From the NCBI GenBank assembly GCA_050184115.1, contig JBFXAQ010000001.1:806001-870000 (forward strand): a DNA stretch of 64,000 bases, read 5' to 3'. Source of the DNA: JACKNG01 sp050184115. GTDB taxonomy: Bacteria; Pseudomonadota; Gammaproteobacteria; Ga0077536. The notes under the pieces are model-generated. The model made no database searches and was not told where the DNA came from. It worked only from the letters and a program-made list of their open reading frames with translations. The position numbers and the translations under genes are program-made. The first letter of the stretch is position 1; each line of letters begins with the position of its first letter. Shown in pieces: positions 41,580 through 50,363 of this stretch.

Positions 41580-42145
41580 GCGATCAACGCCTCGTGGATG
41601 CGATCGACCAGCAGCACGGGATCGCGCTCGACGATCAGGTGCTCGATGTCACCTGGACTGGCGAAGCCCTGGGCAACGGTGTGTTCGAGCAGCGCGAGCC
41701 AGGGTCGGAAATAGCCGCCGACGTCGAGCAGTCCGATCGGTTGGCGCAGCTGGCGCAGCTGGCGCCAGGCGATCACCTCGAGCACTTCGTCGTAGGTGCC
41801 GATGCCGCCCGGCAGGGCGACGAAGGCGTCGGCACGCTCGATCATGAGCGCCTTGCGCTCGAACAGGTCGTCGACGATCAGCGTTTCGCTCAAACCCGTG
41901 TGGACGACCTCGCGCAGGACGAGGAAATCGGGAATGACACCGACCACGCGACCGCCGGTATCGAGCGCGGCATCGGCGAGCACACCCATGAGCCCGATGT
42001 TGCCGCCGCCGTAGACCAGCGTGATGTCGCGCGCGGCGAGTTCGCGGCCGAAGGCGTCAGTGGCGTCGCGGTAGGCTTCGTCGATGCCGTCGCGTGCGCC
42101 GCAGAAGACGCAGACGGCGCGGGTCCCGGGGGCGAACTCATCCAT
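41576..42145 (-). CDS. LOG family protein (cytokinin-activating/nucleotide 5'-monophosphate nucleosidase type)
   Basis: A 189-residue Rossmann-type protein starting MDEFAPGTRAVCVFCGARDG. YGGGNIGLMGVLADAAL and FVALPGGIGTYDEVLEVIAW are the two LOG signatures, with PGGxGTxxE forming the active site. LOG enzymes remove ribose 5-phosphate from nucleotide monophosphates, including cytokinin ribotides; in bacteria the physiological substrate is often unclear. The end is coupled to the HAD hydrolase by ATGA. Upstream codons in the same frame are rich in Arg/Pro and rejected. Confidence 0.9.
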   Translation of the reverse strand: MDEFAPGTRAVCVFCGARDGIDEAYRDATDAFGRELAARDITLVYGGGNIGLMGVLADAALDTGGRVVGVIPDFLVLREVVHTGLSETLIVDDLFERKALMIERADAFVALPGGIGTYDEVLEVIAWRQLRQLRQPIGLLDVGGYFRPWLALLEHTVAQGFASPGDIEHLIVERDPVLLVDRIHEALIA

Positions 42146-42209
42146 GACACGCGCCTCCGGGCACGGCGGAGCACGCGGCGAGGTTGGTGTGCGTGGTGTG
42201 CATGGCGAT

Positions 42210-42887
42210 TCAGTCGCTCGGTGTCGCTGCGGGTGGGGCGGCCGGGGTGTCAACCCGGGCGTCAACCGGGGCGTCAACTGGCGGCGGGATGTCGTCGGCC
42301 ATCCACAGCGGCACGGCGCCGTGCACGTGCCAGGTGCCGTCCGTGCCAACGGCCAGGTGGACCAGGTTGCCAGCGCCACATTCAACGCCGCAGTGCTGCT
42401 CGATGTACATCAGCGCGTGCTCGAAGCCGGCATCGAAGCCGGCACGGGAGAGGGCGAGTAGGCCCGGCGCGCCGCGGTAGCGTTCGAAGAACTGGCTCCA
42501 GGCGATCTGGGGCGCCTCGGCGGCGAACAACTTCGCGCGGTCGTCGTTCTCCAGCAGCTGGTAGGTGAGGTCGAGCCGCAGCGGGCGATCGATCGGGACC
42601 TGCGTGGCGTTGCGCCGGATCCAGTCTTCCAGTACCTCGGGCGGCGCGCCCAGATCGGCGACCAGGGTGGCCGCTTCCTCGGCGTGGGTGCCGATGGCAG
42701 CCGGGTCGCCCGTAGTCACCTTGGCGATGACGACGATCGGAACGCCGGCCTCCAGGCCATGGTTGAGCAGGGCTTCGAATACCGGTACCTCGCGCTCGCC
42801 GAGGCCGGCCGCGAAGCAGCTCGCCGAGGCCAGCAGCAAGGCTGGCAGCAGCGCGCGGCGGCAGTTGCGTTGCGGCGGCCCGGACAC
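42210..42887 (-). CDS. secreted protein with WSQFF/CGxxCG pattern, function unknown
   Basis: A 225-residue protein that I start at the GTG of 42885-42887, giving a signal peptide (CRRALLPALLLASASCFA). The pattern IAWSQFFERYRGAPGLLALS, RAGFDAGFEHALMYIEQHCG, and VECGAGNLVHLAVGTDGTW resembles an uncharacterised family that ends W..F...YP..GLL.LSRVGF....AL.YV...CG..CG. The last 30 residues are Pro/Val/Asp repeats. The two Cys may form a disulfide in the periplasm. No functional context: it sits between the LOG gene and an empty region. Confidence 0.72.
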   Translation of the reverse strand: MSGPPQRNCRRALLPALLLASASCFAAGLGEREVPVFEALLNHGLEAGVPIVVIAKVTTGDPAAIGTHAEEAATLVADLGAPPEVLEDWIRRNATQVPIDRPLRLDLTYQLLENDDRAKLFAAEAPQIAWSQFFERYRGAPGLLALSRAGFDAGFEHALMYIEQHCGVECGAGNLVHLAVGTDGTWHVHGAVPLWMADDIPPPVDAPVDARVDTPAAPPAATPSD

Positions 42888-43322
42888 TGTGGGGATCGCT
42901 GCGTGCTCAGGACCTGCCGGCGCGCCCGTCAACGCGCGGCGCGGGCCGCGCCGTCGGCAGCACGTGCGACATGGTCCTGGCGCGTCGCCGGGTGGCGCCG
43001 CGGCACGGGGCGCGGCTGGGATGGGCATCGTGGTCGTCCAGGATTTCGGCCTCGCTCGGCGGATTGGCGTCGACGCCGCTGGTGACGGCTGTTCGAAAGC
43101 ACCGGCCGTCGCGCACGCGCCCGACCGGCCCGCCGGCATGATACTGCGGGCGGGCCGCGCGCGGGGCTTCGTCGTTACCTGCACGGCCGCGTGGAGCGAA
43201 AACGAGGCGCGCCGCTCGCGCCGGGGCAGCGTCCGGGGTTTGAGTCACGCGGGTCATCGCGGGCATGATCGCAAACCGCGCGCGACGCGATCAACGTGAC
43301 GCCGCTGCACCCGGGGAGACAC
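42888..43322. other. 435-base gap without a supported gene
   Basis: Open frames exist on both strands, including a 119-codon leftward frame at 42907-43266. They are Arg/Pro/Ala-rich, lack recognisable motifs, and look like the spurious frames common in such GC-rich DNA. No promoter or hairpin with a T tract was seen. Confidence 0.55.
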
Positions 43323-44207
43323 ATGCCGACAATCGCACCATGGGGCGCGCTGCTCGCCGCCGTCCTCGGCGGCCTCGCACCGGCCGCCAAAGCCGGCGCC
43401 GACGCCGACGGTTGGGCCGACATCATCCGCGTCGAGCAGGCGCGCGGGAATCCGCTGCCGCGCCTGTCCGACCTAGTCCCCGCCTTCACCCTCGACGAGG
43501 CCTATGCCGTGCAGCACGCGCTGGTCGACGTCGAACGGTTGGCGCGTCCGATCGGCGGCTACAAGGCCGGCTTCACCAACCCGGCCGGGCGCGCGCGCTT
43601 TGCCCTCAACGGCCCGGTCAGCGGCGTGCTGTTCGCCGACGGCGCGCATGACGACGGCGCGGCGATCGCGCTGGACGAGCACCCGGGTCTCGTCATCGAG
43701 GTCGAGGTCGGCTACCTGCTGCGCTCGGCGATCCGCCGGCCGATGAAGTCACTCGACGACCTCGCCACCTACATCCGTGACGTGGTGCCGGTGGTCGAAC
43801 TGCCGACCGTGCACTACGACCAGCCGGAGCGCCTCACCGGCGTCGACATCGTCGCCACCAACATGGCTTCGTCTGCCTACGTGGTCGGCCGGCCGTTCGC
43901 GCTGCCGCGCCTCGGCGCCGCCAACGACCTGCCCTTCGTGCTCACACGCGACGGCGAGGCCGTCGACGAGGGGCATGCCAGCAATGCCATGGGTGACCAG
44001 CTCGCGGCGCTGCTGTGGCTGGTCAACCATCTCTACGCTGCCGGCTGGCCGCTCGAAGCCGGCCACCTGCTCATCACCGGCACGCTGGGCAGGATGAACC
44101 CGGGACGGCCGGGGCACTACGTCGTCGATTACGGTGGGCGGGCGCGCCTCGCGTTCGAACTGGTCGCGCCGGCCGCCGTGGCGTCGCCTCACGCCCAGGC
44201 AAAGTAA
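43323..44207 (+). CDS. exported 2-keto-4-pentenoate hydratase/FAH-like protein
   Basis: A 294-residue protein. The ATG at 43323 is preceded by GGGGAG and starts a signal peptide (MPTIAPWGALLAAVLGGLAP, cut after AAKA). The rest matches the MhpD/hydratase branch of the fumarylacetoacetase superfamily: AYAVQHALVD, IGGYKAGFTNPAGRARF, the acid triad region HPGLVIEVEVGYLL and TNMASSAYVVGRP. These enzymes normally work in the cytoplasm on ring-cleavage dienoates. Export is therefore odd, unless this is a binding or periplasmic variant. The final 19 bases overlap the convergent permease gene. Confidence 0.82.
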   Translation: MPTIAPWGALLAAVLGGLAPAAKAGADADGWADIIRVEQARGNPLPRLSDLVPAFTLDEAYAVQHALVDVERLARPIGGYKAGFTNPAGRARFALNGPVSGVLFADGAHDDGAAIALDEHPGLVIEVEVGYLLRSAIRRPMKSLDDLATYIRDVVPVVELPTVHYDQPERLTGVDIVATNMASSAYVVGRPFALPRLGAANDLPFVLTRDGEAVDEGHASNAMGDQLAALLWLVNHLYAAGWPLEAGHLLITGTLGRMNPGRPGHYVVDYGGRARLAFELVAPAAVASPHAQAK

Positions 44208-45502
44208 TCCGCCGCGACCAGGACCGCGCTGGCCAGTACGAGGCCAACCACGAGGTAGGCCAGGTTCCAGCGCAGGAAGCGGGTCGCCGGGATGCCGAAA
44301 CGGCCCTGCATGGCGAGCGTGGTGCCGGAAAAGGGCGAGGTGCCGAGGGCCACCGACCACGCCATCAGCACCACGATACCGACCAGATCCGGCGCCGCCA
44401 GCGTGGGCGGAAAGAGGCCCGAGAGCGTGGCGACGCTGATGACCGGGTGGATGCCGACCAGGGTCAGCGCGACCAGCGTGACCAGTAGCGGGATGCCCTC
44501 GCGCGGATGCTGCGGGTCGATGACGAGGTCGAGATGGCCGACGCCGGCCAGTGCGGCGATGCCGCCGGCGAGCACGCTGGCGCCGAGGAAGAGTGCGAAC
44601 TCGCCGCCCATGCGCGGCAGTTCGTGCTCGACGTGGTGCAGCAGCAGGCGCCGTGTCTCGCCCAGCGGACGTCCGAGGCGCAGCAGCGCCACGCATCCGA
44701 GGGCAGCGACGATGATGGTGCTGAGGATGGGCCAGCCGGTGGGCAGGAGGTAGAGACCGACGACCAGGGCCGAGAGCAGCAGTGGGACGGCAAGCGCCTC
44801 ACGGTGCAGGGGAAAGCCGACGAAGTCGTCGACCTCGGCATCGTGGGCGAGGGTCAGTGCACTCCAGCCGAGCAGGAGCACCGCCAGCGCCAGGTTGACG
44901 CGGCTGACGTGGAACATGTCGACCCCGGGCACGTAGTGCAGCACCACCGCCATGGCGGCGAACAGGGGCGACCAGCAGGCGGCGGCGGTGAAGGCGCGCG
45001 AGACCACCTTGGCCTGCAGCGAGGTCAGCGAACCGTCGCGGGCGATGCGTTGGCCGATGATAAACGCCGCCGAGATGTTGATCACCGCACCGAACAGGTG
45101 GGTCGCGAGCAGGGTCTGCCACAAGGCGCGACGGCCGCGTGGCAGCCGCTCGCCGGGTTGCTCGCCGGTGTGCGTGACCATGCGCAGGAAGGAGACGGTG
45201 GCGAGCATGGCGAGCAGCGCCTGGTTGCCGACCACCAGCGATGCGACGACGTCGTCGGCACCGCCAGCGATCGCGACGCCGAGCGCGATGACGCCGATGC
45301 CGACCATGAAGCCGGTCTGCAGGCGCTGGAACGACGACACCGTCGGCAGCAGGAGGAGTCCGATGAGCCAGGCGGCGACGCCGGCCGGCCAGGCCGGGAT
45401 CGCGCCGTGGCCGAGGCCGGCGGCGAGCGACAGCACGATCATCAGGCAGGTCGCGCCACCCGCGACCCGCCCGCGCGCCCCGCCGAGCGGCGCGGCGATC
45501 AC
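44189..45502 (-). CDS. polytopic membrane protein, possible ion-transporter-superfamily permease
   Basis: About 437 residues with ten or more hydrophobic segments. I use the GTG at 45500-45502, because upstream codons overlap ppsR and are not membrane-like; a start at the ATG of 45440-45442 is also possible. Loops such as VGNQALLAMLATVSFLRMVT, INISAAFIIGQRIARDG and VGIHPVISVATLSGLFPPTL, then LGTSPFSGTTLAMQGRFGIP, recall carriers of the DASS/ArsB/NhaD type with two symmetric hairpins. I cannot assign a substrate. It follows ppsR by 13 bases on the same strand. Confidence 0.62.
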   Translation of the reverse strand: MIAAPLGGARGRVAGGATCLMIVLSLAAGLGHGAIPAWPAGVAAWLIGLLLLPTVSSFQRLQTGFMVGIGVIALGVAIAGGADDVVASLVVGNQALLAMLATVSFLRMVTHTGEQPGERLPRGRRALWQTLLATHLFGAVINISAAFIIGQRIARDGSLTSLQAKVVSRAFTAAACWSPLFAAMAVVLHYVPGVDMFHVSRVNLALAVLLLGWSALTLAHDAEVDDFVGFPLHREALAVPLLLSALVVGLYLLPTGWPILSTIIVAALGCVALLRLGRPLGETRRLLLHHVEHELPRMGGEFALFLGASVLAGGIAALAGVGHLDLVIDPQHPREGIPLLVTLVALTLVGIHPVISVATLSGLFPPTLAAPDLVGIVVLMAWSVALGTSPFSGTTLAMQGRFGIPATRFLRWNLAYLVVGLVLASAVLVAADYFAWA

Positions 45503-45515
45503 CGGGGTGACGCCG

Positions 45516-46322
45516 TCAATGCAGGCCCATGTCGCGCACGATGGTGGCGGCGATCTCCTCGATGGAGACGGTGGTGGTGTCGAGGAAGGGGATGTTCTCG
45601 GTGCGGAACAGGGCCTCGGCCTGGTGCACCTCGGCGCGGCAGCGCGCCAGGGTCGAATAGTCGCCGTGCGGGCGGCGTTCACGGCGAATGCGACTGAGCT
45701 GCTCGGGCACGATGGTCAGGCCGTAGAGCTTGTCGCGGCAGGGACGCAGGATGCGTGGCAGGACGTTGTTCTCGAAGTCGTCGTCGGTCAACGGGTAGTT
45801 GGCGGCGCGCAGCGAGTAGTGCATGGCGAGGTAGAGACAGGTCGGCGTCTTGCCACAGCGCGAAACGCCGACCAGCACGAGGTCCGCTTCGTCGAGATCG
45901 CGCGGCGAGAGGCCGTCGTCGTGGCCCAACGTGTAGTTGAGTGCCGACACGCGGCGCTCGTAGGCGCTGCTGTCGCCGATGCCGTGCATGCGCCCGGCGG
46001 TGTGCGACGAGGCGCAGCCGAGCGCGGCCTCGAGCGGCTCGATGAAAGTGCCGAACAGATCGAACACGAACGGGCTGGACGCCGCGACGATGCGCTGCAC
46101 GGCGGGGTCGGTGAGGGTGCTGAACACCAGCGGCGGTTCGCTGTCGTCAGCGGTGCGCCGCGCGATGTTGGCCAGTGCCGCGCGGGCCGCCAGCTCGTTG
46201 GTCACGAACGGAATGTGATGGCGCAGGAACTCGATGTCCGGGAACTGCGTGAGCAGGCTCGCGCCGAGGGTCTCGGCCGTGATGCCGGTGCGATCGGAAA
46301 TGAAGAATACGCGGCGTTTCAT
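45516..46322 (-). CDS. ppsR: PEP synthase regulatory kinase/pyrophosphorylase
   Basis: A 268-residue DUF299 protein, MKRRVFFISDRTGITAETLG onward. The P-loop GVSRCGKTPTCLYLA and the motif RTGITAETLGASLL are diagnostic. PpsR inactivates phosphoenolpyruvate synthase by ADP-dependent phosphorylation of a Thr next to the catalytic His, and reactivates it by phosphate-dependent removal. It is divergent from ppsA with 120 bases between, the usual pairing, and so controls gluconeogenic flux from pyruvate at protein level. The stop overlaps none of the permease. Confidence 0.95.
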   Translation of the reverse strand: MKRRVFFISDRTGITAETLGASLLTQFPDIEFLRHHIPFVTNELAARAALANIARRTADDSEPPLVFSTLTDPAVQRIVAASSPFVFDLFGTFIEPLEAALGCASSHTAGRMHGIGDSSAYERRVSALNYTLGHDDGLSPRDLDEADLVLVGVSRCGKTPTCLYLAMHYSLRAANYPLTDDDFENNVLPRILRPCRDKLYGLTIVPEQLSRIRRERRPHGDYSTLARCRAEVHQAEALFRTENIPFLDTTTVSIEEIAATIVRDMGLH

Positions 46323-46335
46323 GGCCTTTCCACGG

Positions 46336-46366
46336 TTTACGGCAGCGTGCGCGACTCGGGTACAAT
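46336..46366 (+). promoter_or_regulatory. candidate ppsA promoter
   Basis: TTTACG at 46336-46341 (or TTACGG one base later) and TACAAT at 46361-46366 form a -35/-10 pair with 18-19 bases between, 77 bases before the ppsA ATG. It lies within the 120-base divergent region shared with ppsR. The -10 matches the sigma-70 consensus at 5 of 6 positions; the -35 is weaker. Confidence 0.55.
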
Positions 46367-46442
46367 CCCGCCCCTGTTGCCGCTCGGGTCACCCGGCTGC
46401 GCGCGGGCCAACGGGTTCAAGGCTGAGGACTCAAAGCAAGCG

Positions 46443-48821
46443 ATGAACGAGTATATCGTGTCCCTGCGGGACGTGGGCATGGACGACGTCGAACGTGTCG
46501 GCGGCAAGAACGCATCCCTGGGCGAGATGATTCGTCACCTCGACCAGGCCCACGTACGCGTGCCCGGCGGCTTTGCCACCACGGCCCAGGCCTTTCGCGA
46601 TTTTCTCGCCCACGACGCGCTCGACGAGCGCATCAAGGCGCGCCTGGCGAGCTTCGACGTCGACGATGTCGCCGAGCTGACCCGCGCCGGCGCCGAGATC
46701 CGCCAGTGGGTGATCGACACCCCGTTCCAGCCCGCCCTGCAGCACGCCATCGAAGAGGCCTACGCGGCCATGTGTGCCGCCGAGGGCGAAAGCTTCTCCG
46801 TCGCGGTGCGCTCCTCGGCCACCGCCGAAGACCTGCCGACGGCGTCCTTTGCCGGGCAGCAGGAGACCTATCTCAACGTCTCCGGCATAGAGCAGGTCGT
46901 CCGTCGCATCAAGGACGTCTTCGCCTCGCTGTTCAACGATCGCGCCATCTCCTACCGCGTGCACCACGGCTTCGATCACCACAAGGTGGCCTTGTCGGCC
47001 GGCATCCAGCGCATGGTGCGCAGCGACATCGGTGCCTCGGGCGTGATGTTCACCCTCGACACCGAGTCCGGCTTCCGCGACGTCGTCTTCGTCACCGCCA
47101 GCTATGGCCTCGGCGAGATGGTGGTGCAAGGCGCCGTCAACCCTGACGAGTTCTACGTCTACAAGCCGGCGCTCGCCGCCGGCCGCAAGGCCGTGCTGCG
47201 CCGTAACCTCGGTTCCAAGCACCTGCAGATGGAATACGCCACCGGCGCCGAGGCCGCGCACGAGCCGGTCATCACTTGCGAGGTCGACGAGGTCCGTCGG
47301 ATGCGCTTCTGCATCGACGACGACGACGTCGAACAGCTCGCGCGCCTCGCCGTCGCCATCGAGGCACACTACGGCCGGCCGATGGACATTGAATGGGCGA
47401 AGGACGGCAACGATGGCCGTCTCTACATCGTGCAGGCGCGCCCGGAGACCGTGCAGAGCCGCGCCGGCCAGGTCATCGAGCGCTGGGAACTCAAGGGCGA
47501 CGGACCGGTGTTGGCGGAAGGCCGCAGCATCGGCCAGAAGATTGGCGCCGGCGTGGCGCGCGTCATCACCAGCATCGAGGACATGGACCGGCTCAGCCCC
47601 GGCGACGTGCTGGTCACCGACATGACCGACCCGGATTGGGAGCCGGTCATGAAGCGCGCGGCGGCCATCGTCACCAACCGTGGCGGGCGCACCTGCCATG
47701 CCGCCATCATCGCGCGCGAACTCGGCGTGCCCGCCATCGTCGGCTGTGGCGACGCCACTGAGCGCGTCGCCGACGGTGCCGAGGTGACGGTCAGTTGCGC
47801 CGGTGGCGACACCGGCCACGTCTTCGCCGGCCGGCTCGCATTCGAGCATCGCGAGATCGAGCTCTCGGCGATGCCCGACGTTCCGGTCAAGATCATGATG
47901 AACGTCGGCAACCCCGATCGCGCCTTCGCCTTCGCCGGCCTGCCGCACCGCGGCGTCGGTCTTGCGCGCCTGGAGTTCATCATCAACCGCATGATCGGCA
48001 TCCACCCGCGCGCCCTGCTCGAGTACGACAGCCTGCCGGTCGAGCTGCAGGCGACCATCGCGCCGCTGATCTCGGCCTACCCCGGTCCGCGCGAGTTCTT
48101 CGTCCAGCGCCTGGTCGAGGGCATCGCGACCATCGCCGCGGCCTTCGCGCCGCAGCCGGTGATCGTGCGCCTGTCCGACTTCAAGTCGAACGAGTACGCC
48201 AACCTCATCGGCGGCCAGCGCTACGAGCCGGACGAGGAGAATCCCATGCTCGGATTCCGCGGCGCCTCGCGCTACGTGGCGTCGAGCTTCCGCCCCTGCT
48301 TCGAGATGGAGTGCGAAGCGTTGCGTTACGTGCGCAACGAGATGGGCCTGACCAACGTCGAGGTCATGGTGCCCTTCGTGCGCACCACCGACGAGGCGCG
48401 CGAGGTGGTCGAACTGCTCGCTGCCAACGGCCTGGTGCGCGGCGACAACGGCCTGCGCGTGGTCATGATGTGTGAGCTGCCGTCGAACGCGCTGCTGGCC
48501 GAGGACTTCCTCGAGCATTTCGACGGGTTTTCCATCGGCTCGAACGATCTCACCCAGCTGACCTTGGGGCTCGATCGCGATTCCGGCCTCGTCGCCGATC
48601 GCTTCGACGAGCGCAACGCGGCGGTCAAGGCATTGATGAGTCGTGCCATCGGCGCCTGCCGCACGGCCGGCAAGTATGTCGGCATCTGCGGCCAGGGGCC
48701 GTCGGACCACGAGGATCTCGCCGAGTGGCTGATGGCCCAGGGCATCGAGAGCATTTCGCTCAATCCCGACACCGTGGTCGAGACCTGGCTGGATCTCGCG
48801 CGGATGGCGAAATCGTCCTGA
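46443..48821 (+). CDS. ppsA: phosphoenolpyruvate synthase
   Basis: A 792-residue protein, the same length as E. coli PpsA. It starts MNEYIVSLRDVGMDDVERVG; the long frame upstream is rejected. The N-terminal ATP-grasp part has VGGKNASLGEMIRHL and VRSSATAEDLPTASFAGQQE. The swivelling phospho-His domain carries NRGGRTCHAAIIARELGVPA, whose Thr and His are the PpsR-regulated pair, and the C-terminal barrel has FDGFSIGSNDLTQLTLGLDR. It converts pyruvate, ATP and water to PEP, AMP and phosphate. A GC-rich hairpin follows the stop. Confidence 0.97.
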   Translation: MNEYIVSLRDVGMDDVERVGGKNASLGEMIRHLDQAHVRVPGGFATTAQAFRDFLAHDALDERIKARLASFDVDDVAELTRAGAEIRQWVIDTPFQPALQHAIEEAYAAMCAAEGESFSVAVRSSATAEDLPTASFAGQQETYLNVSGIEQVVRRIKDVFASLFNDRAISYRVHHGFDHHKVALSAGIQRMVRSDIGASGVMFTLDTESGFRDVVFVTASYGLGEMVVQGAVNPDEFYVYKPALAAGRKAVLRRNLGSKHLQMEYATGAEAAHEPVITCEVDEVRRMRFCIDDDDVEQLARLAVAIEAHYGRPMDIEWAKDGNDGRLYIVQARPETVQSRAGQVIERWELKGDGPVLAEGRSIGQKIGAGVARVITSIEDMDRLSPGDVLVTDMTDPDWEPVMKRAAAIVTNRGGRTCHAAIIARELGVPAIVGCGDATERVADGAEVTVSCAGGDTGHVFAGRLAFEHREIELSAMPDVPVKIMMNVGNPDRAFAFAGLPHRGVGLARLEFIINRMIGIHPRALLEYDSLPVELQATIAPLISAYPGPREFFVQRLVEGIATIAAAFAPQPVIVRLSDFKSNEYANLIGGQRYEPDEENPMLGFRGASRYVASSFRPCFEMECEALRYVRNEMGLTNVEVMVPFVRTTDEAREVVELLAANGLVRGDNGLRVVMMCELPSNALLAEDFLEHFDGFSIGSNDLTQLTLGLDRDSGLVADRFDERNAAVKALMSRAIGACRTAGKYVGICGQGPSDHEDLAEWLMAQGIESISLNPDTVVETWLDLARMAKSS

Positions 48822-48827
48822 ACTGCA

Positions 48828-48847
48828 GGCCGCGGAGCGCCGCGGCC
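48828..48847. terminator. hairpin between convergent genes
   Basis: GGCCGCGG, an AGCG loop, and CCGCGGCC form a perfect 8-bp stem at 48828-48847, seven bases after the ppsA stop and four before the stop of the leftward gene. It could end transcription from both sides, but lacks a T tract on either strand, so it may instead act as a stabilising stem or need Rho. Confidence 0.5.
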
Positions 48848-48851
48848 CGCG

Positions 48852-49565
48852 TCAGAGGAAATCCTCCAGCATCTGGCGTTCGTCTTCCGAGATGTCGGCG
48901 TTGCCGAGGCGGTTGCGGATCATCGCGGTATCGACCAGACCGCGCTCGACCAGGTAGCGCTTCTCGGCCGGTAGCAGGGTGTCTGAGTAGAACAGGTTGC
49001 CGGCAGGTATCAGGCCGCCGTCTACGATCATCGCAACTTCCTCGACCTTCAGGCGGAGATCGGCGATGGGCGCCGCAACGCGCGCCGCGGCGAACTCGGC
49101 CGTGGCGATGCCCGCCGAGTAGATCGAATGCACTTCCATCTTGTAGCTGATCAGCATGGCCGGATCGAGGGTTTCCTCCAGGCGCGCCTCGATGTGCGCG
49201 AGGCGCTGCGGCACGAGTTCGAGCAAGTGGCTTTCGAGTTCGCTGTCAGCGAGTTGCGCGGCGTAGATGTCGATGACGTTGTCGATATCGAGCTGTCGAT
49301 AGCAGTCGGTACTGAACAGCTCGTTGCGACGGTAGGTGAGCAGCTTGTAGGAGGAGAAGCCGAGCAGTTCGAGGATGTCGGTGAGGTCGCGTATGTAGCG
49401 GTTGAAGCCGAGCGCGCAGACCAGCTGACTGTGGTTGACGCCGATCTGAGCCGCCGCGTGGTTGATCTTCTTGATGAAGTCGGACTCGCTGCCGGCCCGC
49501 ACCTTGTAGAAGATGCGCACCAGCCCGCTGTCGTCGGCGAGAAGGATGTCGCGGAAGCTGGCCAT
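48852..49565 (-). CDS. unrecognised helical protein, paralogue A
   Basis: A 237-residue soluble, mostly helical protein. I do not recognise a family. It aligns over its whole length with the next gene: QLVCALGFNRYIRDLTDILE, LLGFSSYKLL, YKMEVHSIYSAGIATAEFA, VEEVAMIVDGGLIPAGNLFY and LLPAEKRYLVERGLVDTAMI have counterparts at the same positions. The LIPxGxxFxxDxxLPxEKRxLxxRGL block is the most conserved and may be the functional core. No signal peptide, membrane segment or cysteine motif. The two genes are 16 bases apart and surely co-transcribed. Confidence 0.78.
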   Translation of the reverse strand: MASFRDILLADDSGLVRIFYKVRAGSESDFIKKINHAAAQIGVNHSQLVCALGFNRYIRDLTDILELLGFSSYKLLTYRRNELFSTDCYRQLDIDNVIDIYAAQLADSELESHLLELVPQRLAHIEARLEETLDPAMLISYKMEVHSIYSAGIATAEFAAARVAAPIADLRLKVEEVAMIVDGGLIPAGNLFYSDTLLPAEKRYLVERGLVDTAMIRNRLGNADISEDERQMLEDFL

Positions 49566-49581
49566 GGGCGTCTTCGGGTGA

Positions 49582-50319
49582 TCAGGCGTCGAGCAGCTTG
49601 ATCTGGTCTTCGAGGACCTTGCGCTCCTGGGCCGGGATCGAGGCGTCGGCCAGGCGCGCCTCGACCAGCTCGCGCGGGATGAGACCGCGGATGATCAAGC
49701 GGCGCTTTTCCTCGGGCAGGATGGCATCACGGAAGAAGATGTCGCCGACCGGGATGAGGCGGCTCTCGACGATCAGGGCGACCTCGTTGAGCAGGGCACG
49801 GAAGCCGCTGTGGGTGTTGGACAGGCGCTTCTCCGCGAAATCGATCTGGGCCACGCCATCGTTGTAGATCGCGCGCATCTCCTTCTTGTAGCGTTCGATG
49901 AAGACCGAGTTGACCGTTGCCTCGATGCGTTCCTCGAGCTTTTCCAGGCGCCGTTGCAGCAGGTGCTGGATGACCTGCAGCATGGCGAGGTTTCCGGTCA
50001 CGTGCTGGTAGATTGCGAGCACGTCCTTGACGCCGAGCTGCTGGTATATGTCGCTGATGAAGGCGAGGTTGCGCTCGCGCGCGAGGGCGTCGTAGGAATC
50101 GAATCCGAGCACGGCGATGACGTCCGACAGTTCCTGGATGTGGGCGTTGAAGCCAACCGCGCAGACCAGCTGGGGGTAGGTGAGGCCGAGTCCGCGGGCG
50201 ATCTGGCGCGCGCGCGCCTGACCGGTCGCGGCGGGTTCGTCCTGGTTGGCCGCCGAGCGGTACAGCGTCTTGAGGAGGTCTTCGCTGCGCGCGGTCAGGA
50301 TCTCTTCGAACCGGGACAT
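49582..50319 (-). CDS. unrecognised helical protein, paralogue B
   Basis: A 245-residue protein starting MSRFEEILTARSEDLLKTLY, chosen because this aligns with the start of paralogue A; an extension to 50367 is possible but lacks a match. Shared blocks are QLVCAVGFNAHIQELSDVIA, VLGFDSYDAL, YKKEMRAIYNDGVAQIDFAE, LNEVALIVESRLIPVGDIFF and ILPEEKRRLIIRGLIPRELV. About 30 extra residues lie near the N-terminus. The LQRRLEKLEERIEATVNS stretch may be a coiled coil. The pair could form a heterodimer. It is the first gene of the pair, 44 bases after the Sel1/SPOR gene. Confidence 0.78.
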   Translation of the reverse strand: MSRFEEILTARSEDLLKTLYRSAANQDEPAATGQARARQIARGLGLTYPQLVCAVGFNAHIQELSDVIAVLGFDSYDALARERNLAFISDIYQQLGVKDVLAIYQHVTGNLAMLQVIQHLLQRRLEKLEERIEATVNSVFIERYKKEMRAIYNDGVAQIDFAEKRLSNTHSGFRALLNEVALIVESRLIPVGDIFFRDAILPEEKRRLIIRGLIPRELVEARLADASIPAQERKVLEDQIKLLDA

Positions 50320-50363
50320 CGCCGCCCTGCGAACTGACTCGGAAGGCGCCGATGATAGCACCT

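Noticed and set aside
42907..43266. A 119-codon minus-strand frame in the empty region
   Set aside because: Arg/Pro/Ala-rich, no motif, signal or ribosome site; indistinguishable from chance.
44952..46442. Extended N-terminus giving a 1,289-residue PEP synthase
   Set aside because: The added 497 codons are antisense to ppsR and the permease; the internal ATG gives the exact family length.
46431..48710. A 759-codon minus-strand frame opposite ppsA
   Set aside because: Shadow of ppsA, without recognisable features.
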